Virus record (IMG/VR): IMGVR_UViG_3300009790_003956
Coordinates: 1 to 20,461 of that record
Reading direction: 5' to 3' (one strand)
Source: a virus
Length of the DNA stretch: 20,461 bases
Made by a program: the position numbers and the translations under genes
The notes under the pieces: generated by a model
What the model saw: the letters and a program-made list of their open reading frames with translations, nothing else
Told to the model about the DNA's origin: nothing
The model's database searches: none
Shown: one piece after another, positions 12,160-18,168 of the stretch
Layout of the letters: the number at the start of each line of letters is the position of its first letter
How positions within the stretch are numbered: the stretch's first letter is position 1

Positions 12160-12504
12160 ATGAATGCGTTGCCGGCGGGTTCCCCGATCGTGATTTATGT
12201 GAATGGCTCTCCATACGGTGACACTGTCACGGTAGAGGGTTCGCAGACGAGCGGACCTTCCTCCGGGGCCCGTGCGGGGTACGATGCGTATCAAGTACAC
12301 CGTGACTTCCCAGCGCGCTGGCAGGCATACATCGTCGCCAACTATCGAAACATCGGCCATGTCACGAATGTGTTCGGAGTGTCCGAAAGAACCGCCAGAA
12401 ACTGGTGGAAAGGGCAATTTGGGGCCAATGGTGGCCACGTTGCCGTGGCAATACGCGAGCACGGCCAGATCGCTTTTCAGATGCTATTTGCGGAGGCCAG
12501 CTGA
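12160..12504 (+). CDS. Early phage HTH protein
   Basis: A 114-residue protein with AAAGGGAG nine bases before the ATG. The N-terminal 45 residues are strand-rich and low in complexity (GSPIVIYVNGSPYGDTVTVEG). The rest holds an HTH, NIGHVTNVFGVSERTARNWWKGQFG (about 66-90), typical of small phage regulatory or replication-accessory proteins that read unmethylated or palindromic DNA. It is the first gene of the rightward early train and is followed after one base by the next start codon. The exact role is unknown. Confidence 0.7.
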   Translation: MNALPAGSPIVIYVNGSPYGDTVTVEGSQTSGPSSGARAGYDAYQVHRDFPARWQAYIVANYRNIGHVTNVFGVSERTARNWWKGQFGANGGHVAVAIREHGQIAFQMLFAEAS

Positions 12505-12505
12505 C

Positions 12506-12727
12506 ATGGGCACTCCGCATATTTTTTTGCCCAGTATCGGACTTATCGCCGGACTTATGGCGGGACGGTTACTGCCCAAAATGCTGCACAGCAGCAGATT
12601 CGTGCTTGCGGCAGTAAATCAATTATCACGTTCAATTCAATGCATTCGCTCTGCTCGTCGGATCGTTTGCATGGGTGCGCCGAGCGTGAGCCTGCCCAGG
12701 ACGCACTCGTGTGAGGTAATGCTATGA
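12506..12727 (+). CDS. Small membrane-associated phage protein
   Basis: A 73-residue frame with GGAGG nine bases before the ATG. It starts two bases after the previous stop and overlaps the next gene by ATGA. The N-terminal part (IFLPSIGLIAGLMAGRLLP) is hydrophobic with glycine spacing, a possible single membrane helix, and the rest is basic with four Cys overall. Spacing and coupling support it as real. No family is recognised. Confidence 0.55.
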   Translation: MGTPHIFLPSIGLIAGLMAGRLLPKMLHSSRFVLAAVNQLSRSIQCIRSARRIVCMGAPSVSLPRTHSCEVML

Positions 12728-13581
12728 GCCACGCTGCTACCCACTGGTTGGCAACGGTGCCGCCCAACGACATGACGCATGGCGAGTTCAGGGTGCTGTT
12801 TCACCTGTGCGATTGCCACAATGCCAGCATGGGGTGCTTTCCAAAGCAGACCTATTTGCGCGACCACACAGGCCTGTCGAATGGTGGTTTGAACAAGGCG
12901 CTGGGCGAGCTCGAGCGTAAGGGACTGATCCGCAGAAAGCAGGAGCGTGATCCGCGCACAAACCGTCAAAAACCCACCCGATATGTCCTCGGTTTCGAGC
13001 TGTCAGAAGCCCAAAAGCCGACTCCACTCAGTGGAGCCGGAGCCGTCTCCACTTTTGACGCAGTTCCGTCTCCACTTTTAGAGGGGTCCGTCTCCACTGG
13101 GGTGGAGTCGTATATAGAAGAACCAGTAAGAGAACCTGTAAAGGAACCTTGCGCGTCGGAAGCCGACCCGCAGACAGATGGAATTTCTTCGGATTTCTTG
13201 GAAGAGTTCCTCGAGGCGCATCCACGCCCCGGAGATCCTGTCGAAACCGAGGCCGCGCTGAAGAAGGCGATTGCCGCCGGTGCCGATGCCGCTGCCATCC
13301 TTTCTGGTGCCAAAGCTTACGCCCTGGAGCAGAAGGGCAACGAACTTCGCTACGTGTCGTATTCGCAGAATTGGCTCACCCGTCAGGGGTGGGTTCAGTT
13401 CCTTGCCAAGTCGGCAGCCAAAAACACGGTCAACGCCGATGCCGTAAAAAAACGCTGGGCGCGCTGGATCCGAACGAAGGCTGAGAATGCGCGGCATTGT
13501 TCGGCAGCGATGGCCCGTCAACTGTGCACCGAGGGCCTAGTTTCCGCCCAAGAGTGCCGGGCAGTGGGGATCGACGTATGA
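12724..13581 (+). CDS. Phage replication initiator-like protein with internal iterons
   Basis: A 285-residue protein. Residues 10-90 form a winged-helix domain: DMTHGEFRVLFHLCDCHNA, GCFPKQTYLRDHTGLSNGGLNKALGELERKGLIRR. The wing carries QERDPRTNRQKPTRYVL. A proline- and glutamate-rich linker follows (about 95-150), then a helical C-terminal domain with ALKKAIAAGADAAAILSGAKAYALEQ and a motif common in phage DnaA/DnaT-like replication proteins. The DNA coding the linker contains four iterons, as the lambda O gene contains its origin, so it likely binds its own coding sequence to start replication. It overlaps both neighbours by ATGA. The family is inferred from domain order, not search. Confidence 0.75.
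   Translation: MSHAATHWLATVPPNDMTHGEFRVLFHLCDCHNASMGCFPKQTYLRDHTGLSNGGLNKALGELERKGLIRRKQERDPRTNRQKPTRYVLGFELSEAQKPTPLSGAGAVSTFDAVPSPLLEGSVSTGVESYIEEPVREPVKEPCASEADPQTDGISSDFLEEFLEAHPRPGDPVETEAALKKAIAAGADAAAILSGAKAYALEQKGNELRYVSYSQNWLTRQGWVQFLAKSAAKNTVNADAVKKRWARWIRTKAENARHCSAAMARQLCTEGLVSAQECRAVGIDV
13018..13110. repeat. Four iterons, candidate phage replication origin
   Basis: CCG(A/T)CTCCACT occurs at 13018-13028, 13043-13053, 13066-13076 and 13088-13098, with starts 25, 23 and 22 bp apart. The outer copies are palindromic: CTCCACT-C-AGTGGAG (13022-13036) and CTCCAC-TGGG-GTGGAG (13092-13107). AT-rich TATATA and purine-rich DNA follow at 13111. The array is entirely inside the initiator gene. 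Confidence 0.65.
13120..13148. repeat. 12-bp tandem repeat next to the iterons
   Basis: GAACCAGTAAGA (13120-13131), GAACCTGTAAAG (13132-13143) and a partial GAACC (13144-13148) encode the repeated peptide EPVREPVKEP. The purine-rich repeat may be part of the origin unwinding region or simply a protein linker. Confidence 0.5.
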
Positions 13582-13865
13582 GCTCGGTCCACAACGATCC
13601 GTCAAGCAATGGCACCACGTTCGATGGCGTCACTGTGACCGTCGATCTGATCGCGGGGGATTGCGTCATCCACTCGCAGCGGCCTGGGCCCTGTAGGGAT
13701 ATCCCATACCGGAAACGTTTTCATTCCATCGACGAGATTCAAGGAGCCTACCAGGTCCAGCTCGGGCTCGGCGTTACGGATCCTGACGCAGCCAATGTTG
13801 CGCGGGCTCTGAAATTCGCGGCTACCCAGTTGATGGCTCAGCGGAAGGGGGACAAGCGTGGTTGA
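13578..13865 (+). CDS. Phage protein of unknown function
   Basis: A 95-residue protein starting at the ATG that overlaps the preceding stop. Sequence features are GTTFDGVTVTVDLIAGDCVIHSQ, then FHSIDEIQGAYQVQLGLGVTDPDAANVARALKFAATQLMAQRKG, a strand-rich half followed by a helical half. No family is recognised. Its tight spacing between the replication initiator and a nuclease-like gene suggests a DNA-metabolism accessory role, by context only. Confidence 0.65.
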   Translation: MSSVHNDPSSNGTTFDGVTVTVDLIAGDCVIHSQRPGPCRDIPYRKRFHSIDEIQGAYQVQLGLGVTDPDAANVARALKFAATQLMAQRKGDKRG

Positions 13866-14241
13866 ACGTATGACCGCCGCTGATCTGCGAGCGACGCAAT
13901 TCCAGCCAAAGATCCAAAAGTACGGGGCCCAGCGCACCGTGGTGGATGGCGTAACCTTCGATTCCAAGAAAGAGGCCGCGCGCTGGGCGCAGCTTTGCCT
14001 TCTCCAGCGCGCTGGGCAGATATCTGAGCTAAAGCGCCAGGTGGTCGTTCCGCTCGTGGGGCGAGACGGACCGTTGCTGTCTCGGAAAGGGCGGCAGATG
14101 CGGATCACGGTCGATTTTGGCTATGTCGATCTGGAGACTGGGCTGCAGGTCTACGAGGACGCAAAGGGCATGCCCACCCGTGACTACGAGGTCCGTCGAG
14201 CTGTCGCCGGTGCCCAAGGCATCGAGGTGGTGGAGGTCTGA
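13858..14241 (+). CDS. DUF1064 family nuclease-like phage protein
   Basis: A 127-residue protein. KYGAQRTVVDGVTFDSKKEA (21-40), WAQLCLLQRAGQI and the core DFGYVDL plus YEDAKGM match DUF1064, a PD-(D/E)xK restriction-endonuclease-like fold seen in phage replication clusters and suspected of Holliday-junction or branched-DNA resolution. Probable metal ligands are Glu39, Asp86, and Asp101-x-Lys103. It starts with GTG at 13858 behind AAGGGGG and overlaps the previous gene by 8 bp; an ATG at 13867 is an alternative. The next gene overlaps its stop. Confidence 0.8.
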   Translation: MVERMTAADLRATQFQPKIQKYGAQRTVVDGVTFDSKKEAARWAQLCLLQRAGQISELKRQVVVPLVGRDGPLLSRKGRQMRITVDFGYVDLETGLQVYEDAKGMPTRDYEVRRAVAGAQGIEVVEV

Positions 14242-14630
14242 TGGGACGCGAGATGGTCGCACGGCTGCCAGAGTCCGTGCAAGAGATTGCGGAAGTGATT
14301 GGGCGTGACAAAGCGCTCGAGTTCATTGGCAAGCTGCCGGTGTCCGGATCACGCTCTTGGCGCGTGTGTGTCTACATCCCAAAGCGCATTTCAATTGATC
14401 ACAAGCTGGTCGAGCTGCTCGGATGGCAGGATGCCTGCAAGATGGTCTACGCCTTCTCAGGTATGATCCTGCAGCCAAGTAACTGCCGCTTCATCCACCG
14501 CAAGCATCGCGATCGCGAGATCATGCGGATGCTGAATGAAGGCATGGCAATCAACGAAATCGCAGACCGCGTCGAGCTTTCAACCTATCGGGTTCGAGAG
14601 ATCGTTGCGCTGCAGGAAGGGTCAGCATGA
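14241..14630 (+). CDS. Mor-like transcription activator
   Basis: A 129-residue protein. LPESVQEIAEVIGRDKALEFIGKLP (9-33) and HKLVELLGWQDACKMVYAFSGMIL (54-77) look like the two-part dimer domain of the Mor/C activators of Mu-like phages. IMRMLNEGMAINEIADRVELSTYRVREIV (93-122) is the HTH that binds middle or late promoters. The TGATG overlap with the preceding gene indicates coupling. It stands directly before the lysis genes and probably turns on the lysis and packaging genes downstream. No target promoter could be identified. Confidence 0.75.
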   Translation: MGREMVARLPESVQEIAEVIGRDKALEFIGKLPVSGSRSWRVCVYIPKRISIDHKLVELLGWQDACKMVYAFSGMILQPSNCRFIHRKHRDREIMRMLNEGMAINEIADRVELSTYRVREIVALQEGSA

Positions 14631-14671
14631 TGCGATCCGCAATCCAACCCAATGAAAGGGACGTACCGTGA
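14627..14671 (+). CDS. 14-codon coupling frame (candidate)
   Basis: MMRSAIQPNERDVP is read from an ATG that overlaps the activator stop (ATGA) and ends in a TGA that overlaps the amidase GTG (GTGA). It may merely be a chance bridge that lets ribosomes reinitiate at the amidase gene. No function is claimed. Confidence 0.2.
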   Translation: MMRSAIQPNERDVP

Positions 14672-15723
14672 GTGGCGGACGAATGAAGCGCGTCATCGCG
14701 CACTGGACTGCCGGGGCAGGGCGCGCCTCTGCTGAAGACAAGGCGCACTACCACAGGCTGGTCGAGTATGACGGCACAGTCGTTGCTGGGGCAGAGGCTG
14801 TTGAGGACAACATCGTCACGTCTGATGGCGACTATGCGGCCCATACTCTGAGGCTGAACACAGGATCGATCGGTGTTGCTATGTGCGGCATGCATGGCGC
14901 TGTAGAGCATCCCTTTGATGCCGGACCCTCGCCGCTCAATGAGGCGCAGTTCAACGCCTTTTGCAAACTGGTCGCTGATCTTTGCGTCGAGTACGGCATC
15001 CCCGTCACACCCCAGACGGTCCTCACGCATGCAGAGGTCCAGACAACGCTTGGGGTGCAGCAGCGGGGTAAATGGGACGTTGCGCGGCTGCCCTGGCGGG
15101 ACGATCTCCGCGGGGCTCGATCAGTCGGTGACTTCATGCGCCAGCGTATCACCTTGATGCTGGGGGGCGTCGAAGTGCTGCAGTCCAACCGGCCGATCCT
15201 GCGGTTCGGCGACAAGGGCGTGGATGTGGGCGTTTGGCAGGTGGAGCTTTCCGATCGTGGCTATCACCTGGGTCGCGCGGATAAGGATTTCGGCCGGCTC
15301 ACCCGTGCTGCAACCCTCGCTTTCCAAGCCGATAACGATCTGCCTTCCGATGGTGTCGTAAACGCTGATGACTGGCTGCAAATGGCAAAGGCGACATCAC
15401 GGCCTGAGCGTTTCGTCACGCAGGAAGAGATCGATCGTGAAAGTGGCACTGCGCAGGATGCCCAGATGACGGCCCGCGTCGGTGATCTGGTCGGAATTGG
15501 CGGTATTGCTGGCATCGCGACCCAAGCAAAGCAGGCAGGTGAGGCAGCGCAAGCCGCATCTGGCGTGATGGGGCAGGTGACCGCAATGATTACTGATCAC
15601 TGGCCTGCGCTGCTGCTGTGCGGGCTATGCGTGACGGCATGGTTTGCGTTGCGCGCGCTTGGGTATTCTACCCGTCGTCGCCGGCTGTTGGATGCGCGTG
15701 AAAACCGGAGCCTGGCGCGATGA
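14668..15723 (+). CDS. Endolysin: N-acetylmuramoyl-L-alanine amidase with PG-binding domain and C-terminal membrane helix
   Basis: A 351-residue lysis enzyme. The amidase-2/PGRP domain (about 7-150) cuts the lactyl-amide bond of peptidoglycan; its zinc ligands are His12 in AHWTAG, His121 in LTHAEV and Asp137 in KWDV. A PG_binding_1 domain (173-240) follows: LRFGDKGVDVGVWQVEL, TRAATLAFQADNDLPSDG. After an alanine-rich linker, residues 312-331 (WPALLLCGLCVTAWFALRAL) form a membrane helix with a basic tail. The start is GTG at 14668 behind AAAGGG. It has no signal peptide and no separate holin is visible. The membrane tail may let it act as its own anchor or export signal, which is inferred. It overlaps the i-spanin by ATGA. 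Confidence 0.85.
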   Translation: MSGGRMKRVIAHWTAGAGRASAEDKAHYHRLVEYDGTVVAGAEAVEDNIVTSDGDYAAHTLRLNTGSIGVAMCGMHGAVEHPFDAGPSPLNEAQFNAFCKLVADLCVEYGIPVTPQTVLTHAEVQTTLGVQQRGKWDVARLPWRDDLRGARSVGDFMRQRITLMLGGVEVLQSNRPILRFGDKGVDVGVWQVELSDRGYHLGRADKDFGRLTRAATLAFQADNDLPSDGVVNADDWLQMAKATSRPERFVTQEEIDRESGTAQDAQMTARVGDLVGIGGIAGIATQAKQAGEAAQAASGVMGQVTAMITDHWPALLLCGLCVTAWFALRALGYSTRRRRLLDARENRSLAR

Positions 15724-15965
15724 TCGGTTTGCTTGCACATCGGTTCATGCGCTCGGCATGGGGACGCTACCTCATGCTCGGGCTTGCCATCTTGGCTGGG
15801 CTGAAAGGTTGGGGCGAGCTCAGAGAGCGCGAGGGCAGAGTTGACGCTAAAGAGCGTCAATCGCTGGAAAACATCAAAACTATGAGGAGGATGCAGGATG
15901 CAGGCGCTGCCGTTGCTACTGATCGCCGGTCTGTCGTTACACGCTTGCGGAAGGGAGACTTCTAG
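15720..15965 (+). CDS. Inner-membrane spanin (Rz-like)
   Basis: An 81-residue protein with one N-terminal membrane helix (YLMLGLAILAGLKGWGEL, about 18-33) and then a charged, helical periplasmic segment (REREGRVDAKERQSLENIKTMRR) of the type that pairs with the outer-membrane spanin to fuse the envelopes after peptidoglycan is cut. It overlaps the amidase stop by ATGA, and its last 68 bases overlap the outer spanin in another frame, the usual spanin architecture. It is shorter than lambda Rz (153 residues). Confidence 0.75.
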   Translation: MIGLLAHRFMRSAWGRYLMLGLAILAGLKGWGELREREGRVDAKERQSLENIKTMRRMQDAGAAVATDRRSVVTRLRKGDF

Positions 15966-16116
15966 CGTGTTGCCGACCGTGAAAGACTACCCGCGCGCGG
16001 TCCAGGCGCAGGCCGCTAATGAGCTCGAAGCATTGCCGCAGGGCTCGGTGCTGCCAGTGCTGATCGGCGACTATGCCGTACTGCGTGAGCAGCTGCGCGC
16101 GGGCAGGGCGCAGTGA
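15898..16116 (+). CDS. Outer-membrane spanin lipoprotein (Rz1-like)
   Basis: A 72-residue protein with a lipoprotein signal, MQALPLLLIAGLSLHAC. The lipobox LHAC has Cys17 as the lipidated residue, and a His replaces the common small residue at -2. The mature protein is about 56 residues. A GAGGATGCAGG stretch lies before the ATG. It is embedded out of frame in the end of the inner spanin gene. It would bridge to the inner spanin to complete lysis. The low proline content is unlike lambda Rz1, but the arrangement is diagnostic. Confidence 0.75.
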   Translation: MQALPLLLIAGLSLHACGRETSSVLPTVKDYPRAVQAQAANELEALPQGSVLPVLIGDYAVLREQLRAGRAQ

Positions 16117-16235
16117 AATCGTCATATAAAAAGGGGTCCTTCTGCGGGCGGGAGGGCCAGTGGGTGCGCATGGTCGCAAAAAACAATTTGTGAGTGCTCC
16201 ATTTTTTCCATTTCGTTTCGTTTTAGGAGCAGCGC

Positions 16236-17615
16236 TTGTCTGATCTAATTTCTTACACCGACGTCGAGATGTTGCCGCCCGGTGGCCTGACGCCCTACGA
16301 CCGAAACTCACGGACGCATAGCCCTGAGCAGGTCAACCAGATCGCGGCATCGATCCGCGAGTTCGGGTTCACCAACCCGGTGTTGGTTGGGGAGGACGGC
16401 ACCATCATCGCCGGCCACGGTCGGGTGCTTGCAGCCTTAGAAATAGGGATGTCGCAGGTTCCGTGCCTCAGAATTACCGGCCTGTCAGACGAGCAGCGGC
16501 GCGCCTATATCATCGCCGACAACAAGCTGGCGCTTAACGCCGGATGGGATGATGAGCTGCTTAAGCTGGAGCTCGGCGAGCTGCGCGATCTGGGATTTGA
16601 CCTCGGGGTTGTGGGCTTTGATCAATCCGAATTAGACGAGCTTTTTGTCGATCTCGACGGCCTTGAAGAGGAAGGAAAAACCGAAGACGACGAGGTGCCG
16701 CCGATCGGGGGGGACTTCGTTTCTCGGCGTGGCGATGTTTGGGTTTGCGGTGATCACCGGATCATGTGTGGCGACTCCACGGTCATGTCCGACATCGAGC
16801 GGCTGATCGGTGACGAGCTGGTCGATATGTGTTGGACCGATCCCCCCTATAATGTGAACTACGAGGGCACGGCCGGCAAGATTGAGAACGACAACATGGG
16901 CGCGGACGCGTTCTTGGCCTTCCTAACCGATGCTTTTGTTTCTGTCTTCTCTGCCGTCAAGCCAGGCGGTGCGCTCTATGTGGCACATGCCGACACCGAG
17001 GGACTGCCGTTTCGCACAGCCTTCAGCTCCGCTGGGTTCAAACTGTCGGGGTGTCTGGTCTGGGTGAAACCGAGCCTTGTCCTGGGCCGCTCGGATTATC
17101 AGTGGCGGCACGAGCCGATCCTTTACGGCTGGAAGCCAGGCGCACCGCACCGGTGGTTTGGCGGCCGTAAGCAGACAACGGTCATCGATGCGGAGGATCC
17201 GCCGTTCGTCGTCAAAGAGGACGGGTCGCTGTTGATCGACACGGGATCCGGCCATCTGCGCGTTTCAGGTTCTGACCTTCAGATCGAGGAGCTGGTGTCG
17301 TCGGTGCTGCGCCACGAAAAGCCGAGCCGCAACACCGAGCACCCGACCATGAAGCCGGTCGGGCTGGTGATACAGTACCTGAAGAACAGCAGCCGGCGCG
17401 GTGATCTAGTCCTGGATCCTTTCGGCGGTTCGGGGAGCACGATGATTGCGGCGCAGAAGATCGGCCGTGTCGCGCGGCTGATGGAGCTGGATCCACGGTT
17501 CGCGGATGTGATTGTGAAACGCTGGCAGGATTTCACCGGGGGGCAGGCCGTCCTTGAGGGCACGTCGGATCGCTTTGACGATCTGCGTGGCAAACGTGGG
17601 GAGGCAGGCAAGTGA
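16236..17615 (+). CDS. ParB-domain DNA methyltransferase (beta-class N4/N6), phage
   Basis: A 459-residue protein. The N-terminal ParB/Srx-like nuclease domain is about 10-110, with LTPYDRNSRTHS, IIAGHGR (57-63), VPCLRI and ADNKLAL. The methyltransferase domain (165-440) has motif IV DPPY (202-205) before motif I DPFGGSGS (394-401), the beta-class order, and NTEHPTMKP (366-374). It would methylate adenine N6 or cytosine N4, probably protecting phage DNA from host restriction before packaging. The start is TTG at 16236 behind TTAGGAG (8-nt spacing). The 119 bases upstream hold no gene and probably a promoter region. ParB-methyltransferase fusions commonly sit next to phage terminases, which is known of the family. 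Confidence 0.88.
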   Translation: MSDLISYTDVEMLPPGGLTPYDRNSRTHSPEQVNQIAASIREFGFTNPVLVGEDGTIIAGHGRVLAALEIGMSQVPCLRITGLSDEQRRAYIIADNKLALNAGWDDELLKLELGELRDLGFDLGVVGFDQSELDELFVDLDGLEEEGKTEDDEVPPIGGDFVSRRGDVWVCGDHRIMCGDSTVMSDIERLIGDELVDMCWTDPPYNVNYEGTAGKIENDNMGADAFLAFLTDAFVSVFSAVKPGGALYVAHADTEGLPFRTAFSSAGFKLSGCLVWVKPSLVLGRSDYQWRHEPILYGWKPGAPHRWFGGRKQTTVIDAEDPPFVVKEDGSLLIDTGSGHLRVSGSDLQIEELVSSVLRHEKPSRNTEHPTMKPVGLVIQYLKNSSRRGDLVLDPFGGSGSTMIAAQKIGRVARLMELDPRFADVIVKRWQDFTGGQAVLEGTSDRFDDLRGKRGEAGK

Positions 17616-17665
17616 CAAGGCGCGTAGGTTGGCTGCCCGCACTGGATTGCTCGGATGTTGAATGA
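17612..17665 (+). CDS. 17-codon coupling frame (candidate)
   Basis: MTRRVGWLPALDCSDVE is read from a GTG overlapping the methyltransferase stop (GTGA), with GGGAGG eight bases upstream, and ends in a TGA overlapping the small terminase ATG (ATGA). It is better supported than most frames of this size because both ends are coupled and a ribosome site is present. A role as a reinitiation bridge is more likely than a functional peptide. Confidence 0.35.
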   Translation: MTRRVGWLPALDCSDVE

Positions 17666-18168
17666 GCAGTTCGGGAAATCCAACATATCCGGTCAGCGTG
17701 ATTGCGAAGCTGCTGAAGCTGACCGAGCGCCGGGTCCAGCAGCTGTCGAAGGAGGGCGTGATCCCGAAAGCCGAACACGGCCGCTATGAGCTTGCGGCCG
17801 CGGTACAAGGCTATGTCGGGTACCTGCAAGAACGGATTGCACCCCGCGGTGCCGACGGTGATCCCGAAAAGGCCGACTACCATACCGAAAAGGCGCGGCT
17901 GACCAAGTCGCAGGCTGACATGGCAGAAATGGAAGCGGCGAAGATGCGCGGTGCGCTAGTGGATGCCGAGCAGATGAAGGAGGCCCTGGACTTGGTGGTC
18001 GCCGAGGTCCGCGCCAATCTATTGAACAACGCGCCCACTCGGATCGCGGCGCGCGCTAAGTCGGAAAAGAAAGAGGCTTCGATCAAGCTCATCGCAAAGG
18101 AAGAGATCGGTGCGGCTCTGCGCAAACTGTCGACCACTGATCCGTCTTCTCTGGTGGGAGCCGACTGA
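17662..18168 (+). CDS. Terminase small subunit (DNA recognition)
   Basis: A 168-residue protein. An N-terminal winged-helix, VSVIAKLLKLTERRVQQLSKEGVIPK (11-36), reads the phage packaging site. The central segment GYVGYLQERI and long charged helices (AQADMAEMEAAKMRGALVDAEQMKEAL, about 83-108) form the oligomerisation part, as in Nu1-like small subunits. The C-terminal tail would contact the large subunit. It overlaps the start of the large terminase (TGATG), the normal pair. Confidence 0.85.
   Translation: MSSSGNPTYPVSVIAKLLKLTERRVQQLSKEGVIPKAEHGRYELAAAVQGYVGYLQERIAPRGADGDPEKADYHTEKARLTKSQADMAEMEAAKMRGALVDAEQMKEALDLVVAEVRANLLNNAPTRIAARAKSEKKEASIKLIAKEEIGAALRKLSTTDPSSLVGAD

Noticed and set aside
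11597-12163. Rightward 188-residue frame overlapping the Cro-like stop by ATGA
   Set aside because: The opposite strand encodes a zinc-ribbon protein with paired Cys motifs and a good ribosome site; this frame has no domain features.
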